DNA from: Oikopleura dioica
Taxonomy: Eukaryota > Chordata > Appendicularia > Copelata > Oikopleuridae
NCBI GenBank assembly: GCA_907165135.1
Contig: OU015569.1
Location: forward strand, 11,594,501 to 11,658,500
Length of the DNA: 64,000 bases
Direction of reading: 5' to 3'
Shown here piece by piece: positions 1-14,780 of the stretch. Position numbers and translations under genes: made by a program. The notes under the pieces were generated by a model. The model made no database searches. It saw nothing but the letters and a program-made list of their open reading frames with translations, and was not told the DNA's origin. Each line of letters opens with the position of its first letter. Position 1 is the stretch's first letter.

Positions 1-1495
1 TTTCAGGGCGGCAAAACGTACAAAAAGGAACAGGCTCTGAAGAAGAAGCTTCAGGACGACGGTCTGATCGGCAAGCGCTGGGAAGAACACAAAAAAGACG
101 TGCTCGAGCTGGACGAGGCTGATGGACTCACCGAAGAAGTTGTTCAGGGAATATTTAACGGATACGATTCGGTCGAGTCGGACACCGAGTTCCCCAAAGC
201 GCCGCCCAAGAAAGCAGGTTTGTTCAATTCCACTTCGTTTGAATTTTAATTAAACAATATATAAAGATCCTACTCCTATTTTCATCGACTCCGGAGAAGA
301 CGTAATCTCACTGGCCTCGTCTGGCTCGCCCGAGAAAAAGACGTCGCCGAAGAAGGACAGAAGCACTCGCAAAAGAGAAACCAGGTAATTAACCAGCCAA
401 AACTTGACAAAGAGTACCGAAATTCCGATCTCTGAATAACTAAATTTCTAGTCAGTCAAATAAATAGCACAGTCCAAGATGCTTAGAAACATTTATTGCT
501 AAAAATCGAGAAGCCGCTTGCGGCTTCGGGCAAAAATCTACGTTTAAGCCGCACTTTGCGCGGCTCTTTTTTACTTGAGCTCAAAGCCGATTTTTCAATT
601 CGAGCAGAATTCCGGTTCTAATTTAAAACATTAGGAGTGTTTCGTCCGAATCTTCGCCAAGGAAGCGGAAGCGCTCGCGGAGCTCCTCAGATGAGCGCCG
701 CTCAAAGAAGAAAAAAGAGAAAAGGGAGAAAAAAGAGCGAAAGCGCGAAAACAAAGAAAAAAAACACAAACGCGAAAGATCATACGACGAGGACTCGGAA
801 CGGAGGAACAACTACAACTCGGACGAAAATGAGGAAGAAGAAAAAGAAGTGGCTCTCTCGTCGCCGCAGCCGAAGAGAAGGGTCGAAATCAGAAGGGTTC
901 TTGAGCCAGAAGATCACTCCGACAATGACACCTCGAAGAAAAAGGTAATTGTTGAGCGTCCTTCAATTTTTTACAGAAATTTTTCCAAAGATATTTTCGT
1001 TTTCGTCCAAAATTTTGGATAAATAGAGTCCTCACCAATTAGTCTTCTTTTTTTATTACTGCCTAGTTTAATTACCCTCTGATCAGCTGGCGAGTGGCAA
1101 CATTGTTTTATCGTGAAGTGAAATGACTCATTCCAGAAACATGAGTCATTTCATTTTTCGATCTTTTAATCTCGTATTAGCGCGCTACTTAAAAAGCCCT
1201 GTACTGTAAAATCTTATTTATTGGATTCCATTTCTAATTCAAAAATTGAAACACTCATTTTTTTTCTTAATTTTTTAGTTTGTTGAAAAAAAGCTTCCGC
1301 TCGGAGCTTATTTCAAATTTCGCGCATTATCGCGAAAAAGATAAATCGATCCAAAATTTAAATTTTTCGCATTTTCAAGAAGAAATAAAAAAAATAATGT
1401 CTCTTTTTTTCAAGAAATCGAAGAAGGAAAAGAAGAAAAAAGAGAAGAAGGAGAAAAAATCCAGAAGACGAAATTACTCGAGCTATTCTGACTGA
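1..1495 (+). CDS. 3' part of a lysine/serine-rich, probably nuclear protein (partial)
   Basis: The window opens inside an intron acceptor (positions 1-6), so the N-terminus is missing. Exons that keep phase are 7-217, 267-384, 635-944 and 1415-1495, with GT-AG introns and a TGA at 1493-1495. The first exon encodes a basic/acidic segment (GGKTYKKEQALKKK..., EEHKKDVLELDEADGLTEE). The later exons are highly charged runs of Lys, Glu, Arg and Ser, with SP motifs, ending KKSRRRNYSSYSD. Such composition is usual for nuclear or chromatin/RNA-associated proteins, but I do not recognise the family and assign no function. The second intron (385-634) contains AAGCCGC/GCGGCTT hairpins like those of the MITE family described elsewhere in this window. 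Exon joins are inferred from phase. Confidence 0.6.
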
Positions 1496-1730
1496 AGTCA
1501 AAAATGATGACAAAAACTCTTTGAACTGATTTAATACTGTAACTTGAATTTTGAATGTACAGTCAACTATCCGTTCCCGCCGCTGGATTCTGTCTCGAAT
1601 ACTCCGCGACTACTGCCCTTTTCAACTTTGAAACATGAAATCTAGCTGAATCTAGCTTTTAAAATATCATCTATTCACTAATTTTAAACTTCAACGCCTT
1701 TTTCATCGAAAACTTATTTCAGAGAACGTC

Positions 1731-4117
<2,387 letters not shown>

Positions 4118-5700
4118 CCGTGTTAAATCAGTTTTAACTTGTGTCCTGTTCGCCCTAAGTTCTCCAATCTAAGTTATTTTCTACTCTTCACCTAACTAGT
4201 TAGTAGGGGCTGTAAAAGAGAGAACAGTTTAAACTCGAATCATCGAAATTTGCCGAATTGTTTCTGGCAGTAACTTAGACCAAGAAAAAAAACATAAACG
4301 ACTCATCAAAAATTAAACTACTAAAGTTCTCCTGCTAAAGTTAAACTCGACATCTCCTCCTCCTCTCATCTCCTGCGTTACTTTTGCGTATTCCCGTTCT
4401 ATTTCGTTTTTTGTTAGAGAAACTTGTAATAATAACTTCTTCCCGCGGCAGTTGCTCTGAACTGAATCCATCTCCATCCATTTTTGTGAATTGAAAAATG
4501 AAAAACTGTTTCTTTTTAACTATTGCTCTGCCCCGCTTCTTACCCTGCCCTGTACCACCACCGAGCGGTTACTCCTCCTCTTGACCTCATCTCGACCGGC
4601 CAAAATCTCAACTTGGCCGAAAAAGGGGAAAAAGGCCTCCAAAATCGCTTTTTTAAATTTTGAGAAATACTTTCTTGACTTAAAAATGCCCTGTTTTGAA
4701 CTTGAAAAAAGCCTGAACCCGACAGATTTATTAGACTTGTTAACAATTTTTGAAACTGATCGAAAAGATCGGTCCCTTCCTATCCCACCACTGCTGGAGG
4801 AGTCAACACTCCTCCATCAGATAAACCAGGTCCTATGTTGGCTACTTATTGCTCTGGCGCAGACTACTTTGGCTCTTTCCTGTAAAATATTAAATTATTG
4901 ACTCAATTGTACTATACTCTATTCTCTTTCTCGCCAGAAAGCAAAAGAGCGAGCATAAGGCCGGGTACGTAATCGTGCAAGCCCGTGCGTACCCTAGAAC
5001 CTACTCAAGAATCCACTTTCGAGTACGTCCAGTCAGGCTTCTCTGTTATTACTGTACAAGCGGCCTGCCTGCGCGCTACTCGAGACAGTAAAAAAAAACT
5101 CGAAAGAGAACTCGCTCTTCGAGTGCCAAATCGGTGCCCAACTCCAACGGCTAGTAACTGGCACAGTATCTGACTCAAGCGAAAACGACAAAAATGTAAA
5201 TTCACGCGCGCAGAGCCAGCTACTGCGCTCAAAGTTGGAGTCGCACCGAAAACCCCACGAGCGGCGCCGTTTCCAAGAACGCTCTCGTGCCCCGCTTCAA
5301 CTCCCACCGTCCCGCAATTTACCTCAAATTGTACCCGCTATGAGAATAGCCAATTTAATTTAAGAGCAATCGAACTCGTCTTATTTATTATTATTTACCA
5401 TTACTGAATTTATGAAGAACGCGTATTTATTCCTTTTTGACTATTAGTGTGCCCTTGGCTTCCTTTCTTAGAATTCCGATAACTGTTAGCTTCTATTTCC
5501 ATTATTACTATTATTTTATCATTATTTAGTAAGTAACTTAGTGACCGATTATTACTCCCCTGCTTATTTTCTCGAACAAATCAAATTGTGTACTCTTTCT
5601 CAAAGCACCCTCAAGTGGTTAATAAAAAGACTGAGTGGGAAAAACAGCTTTTCGACGGGATCAAAGCCATTTTGATTTTGTTGATCATGTTTCATTTATT
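4118..5700. other. Intergenic region with no supported gene
   Basis: About 1.6 kb between importin alpha and the 3' end of the kinase-like gene. The sequence is mixed AT-rich with C/T-rich tracts. The open frames here have no family features, no supporting exon structure and no convincing codon bias. I see no tRNA- or rRNA-like structure. Confidence 0.5.
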
Positions 5701-7193
5701 TCATTCATAGTCTCGATCATCGGCATATCCGCCGTAGTTGGCAGCAGGAACAGGATTTACGTAATCGCCTTGTTGGCTCAGCCTGGTTGTCAGGATTTCG
5801 TTTTGTTTCATCAGTTCCTATTTTTTCAAGCAAATTTAGCGACAAAAGATGAAGCTATCTTGCCTTATTTTGATTCTTGATCATCAGAAGTTCTTGCTGC
5901 AGAAGCTCAATGTCCGAGTTCTGTTCCGAATGATCTTTTAGGAAGACAGGTTTGATTCCTAGATCGAGTTGGTGAATAATCGGCTTGAGAACAGGGTCAT
6001 CTTTCATCAGGCAGGCATTGGGAATTCGTTTGTCAGGATCGCGAAGAATGCAGTTTGAAACAAGAGGATCTAGGCCGTTTTCTAGCTTTTCTGGTCTTCT
6101 TTTGTAATGCTCGAAATACTTGACTAAAGAACTTGAAATTCGAATGTTTCGATTCCGCGAAAAACTTACGTCGCTCTTCCAAGTTTTTGCCGCCAAAAGG
6201 ATGATATCCACTCGAAATGTAAGAAATGCAAACGCCGACCGTCCAACTATCCGCTGAAAACGTCAACTTTTGCATTTCCTGGCTGCTCTCTGGTGCTCTG
6301 TCGAAGTTGTAAATGTATCTCAACCTCCTGTTTCCCGACGATTGTCCGTTCTTTTTCTTCGAGGAGTAGCGAAACTTGGCCGTTTTTGTTTTTTGGTACA
6401 TCATGGTTCCTTCGATTTGCTTCGCGCTCGAGAAGTCGCCGAGTTTTATCTGAATCCTTCTAGCTGCTGATTTAATGGACTGTAACTCACGGAAAGGTTA
6501 TCGTTCTTGACCCAAATGTTCGCCGGAGATATACCACGATGGACGACATTTCTGCTGTGGCAAAAAGAGACGGCGGAAACAAGCTTGAAAAAAATATCAA
6601 AGAAGATGAAGCGTTGAAACTGCACCTGAGCGCACATGATGTGTCCTTCTCGATCTGACAGCTTCTGGTCTTAACAGTATCTCTTTTGACTACGGCTTGA
6701 AAAATGCCCCTTACTTTTCGCAGTTTTCTCATCGAGGAAATCTTCTAGCAGTGGCCCGTTGACTTGCTCGGTGACGATGCATTTGATCGTATCGACGAAG
6801 GAGTTTCCGTACTCAAAGAGCTCCATGAAACGAACGATAAAGGGACTCCCTTAATTTCAGTTAGGAAATCGAGGGTCGAGAAAAATATTACCTTCGAGAA
6901 TAAATGTCAATTCCGCCTCATTTTGAGCAGTTTTGAAGTCATTTTGATGGCAAATCGGGATCGCCTTGATTCTCACTTTCTGATTTGGCCCTTATTGAAA
7001 GATTAATTAAGAAAAAAGAACTTCAACGGACTTGTCTTGTCTTCGCAAATGTAAACCATCCTTGGCTCATGTTCGTAAATTGTCTGAAAATATTCGTTCT
7101 CTTTCTCTGTTTTCGGAATTATTTTTGAGTCACCTCAATAATTTTGAATTTTCCATTTTCCCCAAGCTCAGTTGGTTCGCCGTCATCCGACAT
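5701..7193 (-). CDS. Protein kinase-like protein, predicted pseudokinase
   Basis: Multi-exon gene on the minus strand; ATG at 7191-7193, TGA at 5701-5703. The joined exons give an N-lobe without a recognisable glycine loop but with a beta-3-like RIKAIPI lysine. Next come FHSRNVV-type helix E residues and the catalytic-loop sequence HRGISPANI, where the usual HRD aspartate is glycine. A metal-binding GDFSSAK (DFG equivalent DFS) and an APE-region/helix F stretch (FSADSWTVGVCISY, then SSGYHPFGG) follow. The C-terminus is a short coiled coil (LLQQELLMIKNQNKELMKQNE). The Asp-to-Gly change at the catalytic base, with the following Asn and the DFG Asp kept, suggests loss of classical phosphotransfer. 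Overall layout recalls NEK-like kinases, but I cannot assign the family. It lies convergent to importin alpha and is separated from the next gene by a MITE. Confidence 0.75.
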
Positions 7194-7325
7194 TTTTTTC
7201 TTTTGCTTTTAGAATATTTTCTTTCGCTCGAATGGCAGCCTCATACTTTTATGCAAATAATGACGAGCTCAAAGACAAATTTGCACTATCGCTATAAAAA
7301 ATTGCTTTACTGGATGCATTTGCTG

Positions 7326-7470
7326 GGCTCAGCAACCTCTGCGAAAAAAACCTGAGTCAGGGTCTGAAAGATCTTTAATAAAAAGCCGCGTTCTTTTAAA
7401 AACGAAGCCGCGAAAGAGCTTTGCATAATTCTATTTTCAACCTATTTTTCAGATCCTGACTCAGAATATT
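7326..7470. mobile_element. MITE-like element, family A (degenerate copy)
   Basis: The left end reads GGCTCAGCAACC...AACCTGAGTCAGGG and the right part reads CCTGACTCAG, giving a terminal inverted repeat. The interior carries AAGCCGCG motifs typical of the family. It lies just upstream of the kinase-like gene. The right terminus is decayed compared with the full copy at 14781-15019. Confidence 0.6.
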
Positions 7471-8381
7471 AGATTGCGTGATCATCGTTTTCTGGGGCGC
7501 AAGAAGAATAAAGCAAAGACCTTACTTAGTAAAGTAGTAAAAAAGTCGTCTCAAAGCCAAAAGTCGTTAGTTTGTCCGCCGGGAATCAGGCTTGATATTT
7601 TACCGCGTTTCAGCATAATTTTGCTACTTCTCAGCAATAAAATCACGAGATAGAAACGATGATAAAAATTGATTAGCTTTTCATGCATTTTCAAATGAAA
7701 GACGAGCAAAAGCCTTATGTTATTTGAGGCATAGTGCATTATCAATTTGAATTAACTCTATTGGGATTAGCTTAGTACGTTCGAATGTTTAAGTCTAGAA
7801 CGCGCAATAAATTTCTGAGCAATTTCATCACAAAGATGTTATTTTCTTTGACACCCGGTAAATAAAACGCAAAATTAATAGATCAATAAAGTAATATCTA
7901 ACGTGCCGACCGGAAGAGAATAAATGGTACACCATTACTTGAAACACACTTGACATTGGTGGTTACTCCAGAGCGGCAATTACTACTACTAATACTTTTC
8001 GCTAAACTTTCTCGTGGTTTACTTTTGATGGTGGCAACTTCGCTAAAAATGCGTCGGAATGGCGAATTAAGCTTCGCTCCTCCGGTCAAAAGAGAATCAT
8101 TTAACCCTAACCCAAACCCTAACCAAAACCCTAACCCAATTATGGAACGGTCCCCTAAAGAATCATGTCTTATACAGTCTTTCTTTATAAAGATATTATT
8201 TCCAACCTAGTTTTCTGCCAGTTTTATGGGATTGTTTTTGAGTTTAGTTAATTTCGTAATTCGGAAAATAACGCAGAGTGAAGATTATAGGTGGTGCTCT
8301 TTTACGGTTTTTGCGAGGCGATTCGGTATAAAATCAAGCGCAGGCGAAACCTTCTTCGTTACTTTTAGTGAACCATCGAAA
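7471..8381. other. Intergenic region between divergent genes, with telomere-like repeats
   Basis: AT-rich spacer between the minus-strand kinase-like gene and the plus-strand CAP gene. The only feature is a degenerate TAACCC/CCCTAA tract at about 8100-8138. A splice-acceptor-like ACTTTTAG at 8362-8369 lies 12 nt before the CAP gene ATG. Confidence 0.45.
8100..8138. repeat. Interstitial telomere-like repeat (CCCTAA)n, degenerate
   Basis: Six or so imperfect copies of CCCTAACC/CCAAA units in a row. Similar short tracts occur at 16042-16140 and 51499-51515, so this is a recurring sequence class rather than a chromosome end. Confidence 0.55.
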
Positions 8382-11287
8382 ATGTTCGGTTTTGATAGTA
8401 TGGGGGTCGCCGATCCCACAGTTGGCGAAAAAATGCCGGACAGTGAGCTGTATTTTAGCGACTCGGACGACTACGATACTGATGATTCTGTAAGTAAAAC
8501 TAGCATGAATTCCATCTGATTTCATTACGATAGATTTACGACGAGGAAGAAGATCTCGGACGACAGCTAAAAGATATTCTTCAAAATGTCGGTACTGGAG
8601 GAGATTTTTCCGCATCGTATGTCAACGAGGTCCAGCAATGGAGAGATGAGGCCGCTGTCGCCTGTCTCGACGCTCACAATGAAAAACGAGCTCTTCACGA
8701 GGACACAAACCCCCTGAAGCTCTGCAACATCCTCACGGAGCAAGCGCAAAAGGCCGTCGATTATCTCGCGCAGAATGATATATTCGACCACTTGGATATG
8801 TTTATGGACTCGCCGTAATAAAATTTAAAGCGTACTATCAATTGAACTATTATTAGTTACCAGCGCAGCGGCGAGAACCTCTACTGCTCTTGGGGTGGAA
8901 ACTACAACAACGCTGATGCGTACAAAAAAAACGGTGTAAATGCGTTGACAAGCTGGTACAAGGAGATCAAGAACTACGACTATGCAACTCAAAAAAAGAT
9001 CGATCCTGCAGGTTGCGCGATCGGCCATTTCACCCAGGCTGTTTGGGCGAAGACGACGAAAGTCGGCTTCGGAATCGCCGTGTCTCCGAAAGGCAAGATG
9101 TTCGGTAAAAAATGACTAAGTTGATAGAAGACCATCATTTTTCTTTAGTTTTATGCCGATATTTCCCCGCTGGCAACATCACCAATGCTGGATACTTCGC
9201 CGCTAATGTCAAGGCACTCGCTAGCGCTCCATCCGCTCCGCCAGCAGCGCCGCAAAAGTCTGAGGAAGAGCTCAAGGCTGAGAGGTTAGCACGTAGGGAA
9301 TGCAATCGCGAGAAACGCCAGGCGCAAAAATGCGCGAAAATGCTTGCAAAAGAAGCCGCTCAAAAGGAGAAGGACGCCAAAGAAGCGGAAAAAGCTGCTG
9401 CTGAGTTCAAAGCGGACGCCGTTGCTCCCGTATCTGGATCGATCAATTTGCAAGCGGAAAGTTTCTTCCAGCAAATCTCATCTGGCAACTGGTTCGTCAA
9501 GATGTACTCGCCTTACTGTCCACCCTGCAAGCAAATGGCTCCTGATTGGGAAACTCTTGCTGACAATCTACGTGCTGAAGGATATCTGACCAACATTGGT
9601 TCTTTGGACTGTTCAAAATACAGCGGAGCGTTGTGCGAGGTAATCAGCAAGACCGGCCTCCGATACTTTCCATCGCTGTTCATCTTCAAAGACGGCGAAA
9701 AGGTCGGTGACCATGGAATGAGATCTCGAAGCTTAGAATCTTTGACTGCTGCAGTGAAAAAAGCCTTTCCTGAAGATGCACCTCGCCCTAAAGCTGAATC
9801 AACTGATGCTGGAGCAGGGTGCTCTGCTAAAAATGATCCAGCGCCAGCTACATGTGCTCCCGGAGATCCCTCTTGCAACGCCATCCATAACGGATTCAAG
9901 GAGAACCCGCTTAAAGACCGAGTTATGACTTCCTCAACATTATGTGAGATAAAGGACAAAGTAGGAGCCAGATATATGAGAGACGGTTTGATCAAGTGGG
10001 AGCACGACGATACAGTCGGTTACGAGAAGCTTCAAATAAGCAGAGTCAAGGATATCTACATGGCCGTCAAACTCGATGTCAAAAAGACCAGAGGCCAGAT
10101 CTATTACAAGATGAAAATCAACGACGCCATCAACATCAACAACGTGAAGCCCTCAATTTTCGTATTATCTTGGACAACAAACAAAACTCTCGGGAGAGGC
10201 TACGTCAAGTACGACGAAGTCGACTTTGTCCCAGGAAAATGGGTTTGGGTCAGAGTTGGGGCCAACGCAAACAACTCGGATCCGCTTTACGTAGAAGTGG
10301 ACGGAGAGGATACTCTTTCGATTCAGTGGAACAGTTGGAATAACGCCGAATTCCGAGATATGGCTTGGGGAGGCGTCGCAGTTGTCGAAGATGAAAAAGC
10401 GCCACCAGCAGCGAAGCCCGAGCCATCTTGCGACCCGAGCGATCCAAAGTGCAATGCGAAAGATGCCAAATCAGCTAATGCTGACTGTGCTAATGGAGCA
10501 TGCGCTCTCACTGGCGAATGCGACCCTAACGATCCTGATTGCATCGAAGAAGCTGCTGATGCCAAATCCGGAGTTATTCGATTTAAAGATGTAAAGTGAG
10601 TCTTAACCTAGCCAAACGTATTTTAAATTTTTCAATTTTTCAAGTAAAAAACCTGTCATTGTTCTTCGAAAAGAGCACAGTCCTGACGTCGATGCGCCTA
10701 TCTTGAAAATCATGAGAGCCCTCGATCAATACAAAGTGTCGATCGAAGTTTTCTGGAAACCATCTTACTCACGAGGTAAAAAACCTTATTTGCGGCAGCT
10801 CTGAAATTCATATTTACAGGATGGAAAACGGTTGCTTCGTTGAACGACGAGTTCCCTGGAGCCACTGGCTATTGGTGGTCAATTTACGAAAGCCCAAATA
10901 ACTCCCACATCAACCTCACCAGAGATAAACCCGGAAAAGGAGGTCACAAAAGCACCACTACGAATAAGAGGTACGAGTTTCTTTAATTATAAATTATTAT
11001 TGTGAATTATTCAGTCTCAAATTCGACGACTGGAACTTGATCGAGTTCGTTCAAACCAAAACTAGCGACAATTCTTACAAACAGGTCTGGCTCATCAACG
11101 GCGAAGAAGTCGAGAACCACCCTATCGTTGGAGCAGGACCAAAACCCTGGCAAGGTTTGCCGAAAATATTTTTAGATACATGTTTATTTTATTCCATTCA
11201 GGTCTCGTCCAAGCTCGACTTAGATGTATATCGTACGCTCCTGCTACTCAAATGAAAGTACGAAACTGGGTCTACTCAAAACTCTAA
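8382..11287 (+). CDS. CAP-domain / thioredoxin-like / beta-sandwich multidomain protein
   Basis: Eight exons in phase (8382-8489, 8534-8814, 8857-9104, 9149-10595, 10645-10775, 10820-10970, 11015-11154, 11202-11287) give 863 residues. After a short acidic leader without a signal peptide, residues ~70-230 form a CAP/SCP (PR-1) domain: ACLDAHNEKRALH, then SGENLYCSW, the signature GHFTQAVWAKTTKVGFG, and the closing VLCRYFPAGN. A Lys/Ala/Glu-rich linker leads to a thioredoxin fold with the active-site motif SPYCPPCKQMAPDW and cis-Pro region RYFPSLFIF. Two further Trp-rich beta-sandwich modules of lectin/LamG appearance follow, separated by Cys/Asp linkers (CDPSDPKC, CDPNDPDC). CAP proteins are usually secreted, but GLIPR2-type members act at Golgi membranes without a signal peptide. 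The CAP-thioredoxin combination is unusual. Role unknown. Confidence 0.85.
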
Positions 11288-12254
11288 ATTCTTTTTTCCT
11301 GACCGTTCTCTTTTCTGATCAAGTTCTTAGTTCACTCAATCCATTTCCCTCAATGCATGTTCAAATAAATTCCTCTTCAATTCAAATATGACAAATACCC
11401 TTCCTAAAATAACTTACTACAGAACGTTCTCATCTGGAAACTGCAAGAAAATAAGACAAAAAATTGACAAAGAAGATTTTGAAAAGTGCATTTTCGATCC
11501 TTTCAAAATCTGGCGCGAGATAATGGTGGATATAGTTTATTGAAATTGATTTTATTCAGGAATCGCCTCAGTATCCCAATATCTGGAAGTTTTCTTTCTT
11601 TTGAAGTTGATTGCTCTCTTTTTGAGCATCGGAATGTCCAGAAACTCTGGGGCCGATGCTTTCGAACAGCCGAGTCGTTTCTCACTAAAAATATTCGGTT
11701 ACAAAAAGAAACTCTTCCTTGATTGCAAAAACGTCAAGAACTTACCTAAATTTGGTTGTCGCGCGGACCCGAAAAGTTCGGGAACTGATCAGCTCTGGTA
11801 AAAAAGGCCTGATAACGACAACAATTCTAGAGACAACTCTAAAACTTGAAAACATACTAATTCGACTTTCAAACGAATTCGAGCTAAGTAAGTTCTATTG
11901 AAGCTGATTTTACTGGAATTTAAAAAACTACTGATTTCAAAACAACCGATTTTGCTCTCTTCCATGATTTCAAAAACAACGAAAATGACGTTTCGCAAAA
12001 TGTATTCGAAAAAAAAAGTAAGTATAATACAGAAAAGATAGTGTTTTTTTACAGAAAGTATCGCAAGCAGAGTGCGCATCTTCAGCAGATAGTAGTAATG
12101 GTGGTTCGCGGTTGTGTGTTCTTAGGTCTGTACAGAAGTGGATTGGCGTTTACCTGATCGATCATTGGCTCGATCTATGGTAACTTTGTTGTTTGCGGAG
12201 ACTGCGTATTTGGGCGCTGGCGTGTCTTGTAGGGTCTTTTTGCTTTGATTCAAT
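11288..12254. other. Convergent intergenic region, no supported gene
   Basis: The 967-bp spacer between the 3' ends of the CAP gene and the zinc-finger gene is AT-rich. The short open frames lack any domain features. I see no repeats or RNA structures. Confidence 0.5.
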
Positions 12255-14311
12255 TTATTGCTGGCTGGGGAAGGCCATCGGGTTGAAGAGCGAGTGCTTC
12301 ATCAGTTGCTCGGCGTTTTCGCGGTTGACGGATCCGTCCTTCAGGCTTCGGTAGCCGACGACGACGGGTCGCCACTCGACCACGGGCACCATGTCAGAAT
12401 CGCCACTGCCGTTGGCGGCGACTCCCTGCGCGTGCACTGCCGGACTGCTTTCTTGTCCTCGCCCTAAATCTACAGTTAGCAATACTGTCGCAACTGCACA
12501 TGCTCGCGAAGGAGGCAAGTGCGAATGTTCAAGATGCTCTACCGAGTCGTCGCCAGAGGTATTCTCGCTCGCTTCTCAGATTCTCCCAGTGCGCTGCTCC
12601 GCCCGCGGCCTGGCGTAATTCGTCAAGAGCACTACAAATATACAGTTAGATTTAGTTGAAGAAGATCATAAACAAGAAGGTTTAAAGTAAGGCTCCAACG
12701 GGAGTTTCGAGCCAATCAAAAGCCAGTACTGTTCGTTTTACCCAATCAAAAACGATGAATCTAATGTTTACCTTGTGGGATTGATTCTAGCATTGTCGCG
12801 GATGCCTGGGTAGACGATGATTTTGCCATTGGTGTCTCGAACTCGTTTGGTTTGAGTAATGTCGATTGGCAGATGATTGTCGCGGTTGTGTCTTTTGGAT
12901 GGAGTGTAAACTGGCGAGTCGTCGACCTCGAAGGGGCGGTAGAATTTTGGTCGCTTTTCTTTCTCGACAATGGCGCCGGAGTCGTCGGAGCCCGAGTTGG
13001 TGGCTTCTTCTTCGGAGGAGTTCTCGAGCGACTTGTGGTTTGGCGAACCGTGGCCGGAGTCGGAGTGGGCCTGGGATGGCGAATCACCCTCGCCGCAGCT
13101 GTTGCCACAGGAGTTGCCGCAGGAGTTGAGCTCGGAGGCGGATGGGTGTTCGTCGCAGACCTCGATTTCGACATCTTCTTGTTCGTCTGGCTCGTTTCCT
13201 TGTCCGACGAATGGGAGACCGGCTGGCACTTCGTAGTGCTCTTTCTTGATGAGTTCGCTGTTGTTGTTGTTGATGCTGGGCTCTGGTTGTTTGGCGGCGG
13301 CGCCGGAGATGTTCTCGCGCTCGTGGATGAGCTTGTGCTGCTTGAGGGTGAAGCTGCGGCGGAAGGTCTTGTGGCAAATGTCGCATTCGAAGGCTTTGAC
13401 TTTCGTGTGTGTTTTCTGGTGACTCTTCAAGTTGGAGATTTGGCAGAAAGCGCGTCCGCAGACATTGCATTTGTAGGGTTTCTCTCCTGAAATTTCGTTA
13501 GAGAGGAAAAGGGAGAAAGAAAAGTTACCTGTATGAATTCGGATGTGTTCTTTCAAGTGCTGGGCGAGTCGAAATCGCTTGTGGCAGTAATGGCAGCCAA
13601 AGGGCCGTTCGTCAGTGTGGATCATCTGATGGCGGTGGAGGTTCTCCAGGAGGGTAAATCGACGTCCGCATGTTTCGCACTGGTGGGGGCGGGTTTCGTT
13701 ACCTAGATTACCGAATTAGGGTTGATCGGACAGAGGAGTTCTTTACCGTCAGTGTTGTGGGTGAGCTTGTGCTTCTCGAGCTCGTCTTTGGTCTTGAAGA
13801 GGCGTCCGCAGCCTTGGCACTGGTGCTGGTGGTCGGCGCGGTGACAGGCCTAGAGATGAGCGATTAGAAAATAGAAAGCAGCGTTGCATAATCGCTAGTG
13901 TGGTAATCGCGGTGGTGCGCGCTGCCTTGCGCAACCCAGCGCCAGTAAAGCGCGGTGGAGTAATTTAGAAGGCGCCGCGGAAGATAGGGGATGATCGTTT
14001 TTGTTTTTTCTTTCTTACCTTGTGTTGCTCCAAGCTGGCCAAGTAGGAGTAGCCCCGGCCGCAAATGTCGCACACGTAGGGTTTGTCAGAGACGATCCCT
14101 TTCGGCTGGTTGAGTGGGGGCTGCTGCGGCTGTTGGCTCTGTTGCTGCTGCTGAAGAGCCATGTTCATGCTCTGGAGCTGGAAGTTGTTCATGCCCTGGA
14201 ATTGAGCATTGGAAAAACGGTCTTTTACTTTTTTAGTCTTACCGGAAAGGGCATCTGCGCGCCCTGCTGCTGGAGAAGGCGCGACTGTCCGAGCAGATTC
14301 AACAAGGACAT
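12255..14311 (-). CDS. C2H2 zinc-finger transcription factor (six fingers)
   Basis: Seven phase-consistent exons (14243-14311, 14019-14195, 13747-13849, 13529-13702, 12772-13486, 12543-12631, 12255-12463) give 511 residues. The order is a short leader, a Gln-rich stretch (residues ~35-55), six C2H2 fingers (YVCDICGRGYSYLASLEQHK onward; the fourth and fifth are joined by a canonical TGEKPYKC linker), then a long acidic Ser/Glu-rich tail with repeated NSCGNSCG. The C-terminal part reads LDELRQAAGGAAHWENLRSE. The fingers imply sequence-specific DNA binding in the nucleus; the tails look like activation or interaction regions. I could not place it in a named subfamily (not the Ovo, Gfi or ZNF384 pattern). 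Start chosen as the first ATG in frame with the Leu-rich exon 1. Confidence 0.85.
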
Positions 14312-14780
14312 TCTCTGTGTTTTTTTTGTGTTTTAGGGTCTCTGTCTGCGTCGTTTCTTATTTTTTTTCTTTTTTATAAAATACAAAAGTTTTCGATTTT
14401 CACGTTTTTTTCTTCTTGTTGCTTTTCGCCGTGCTGTGAAGTAAAATGTTCTGAGTTCCACGAATCCAGAGTTCCATGAACCGACTCTAATTCAGTTTTG
14501 ATGGCGCTCTGGAGGGGCTGCCGCGAGCGCCTCCACCAGCACCACCACCGCTCGCGAAGTTGAACATTGCGCAAATGTGAAGCTCCTTCTAATGGATTTA
14601 ACTAACTTCACGATGGCGCAGCAACGCGCCAAATAGAACGTGCTTTTCAACACGTTCCCTAATCAATCCAGCTAACCCTTTTACTTTTTGATAAAGACTC
14701 GTTATCAAACTCAGCATTCAAGGACGAAGAAAGCGCCATCCGGAGCTTTTCTGGCAATTTTTCAAGGAAACGGAGTTCTG
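14312..14780. other. Upstream region of the zinc-finger gene
   Basis: It contains a C/T-rich and (CACCAC)-like stretch at 14525-14560 and otherwise AT-rich sequence. No gene is supported. It probably holds the promoter and 5'UTR of the zinc-finger gene. Confidence 0.4.

Noticed and set aside
4491-4901. 136-codon plus-strand frame after importin alpha
   Set aside because: Composition is low-complexity Leu/Thr-rich with no homology signal or splice structure.
8100-8138. True telomere or chromosome end
   Set aside because: The repeat is short, degenerate and internal, with genes on both sides; similar tracts occur at other internal sites.
13084-13490. Long plus- and minus-strand frames overlapping the zinc-finger gene
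   Set aside because: Shadows of the C2H2 exon in other frames; the minus-strand finger frame has clear domain support.
12851-13490. 212-codon plus-strand Val/Gly-rich frame
   Set aside because: Antisense shadow created by the codon bias of the finger gene.
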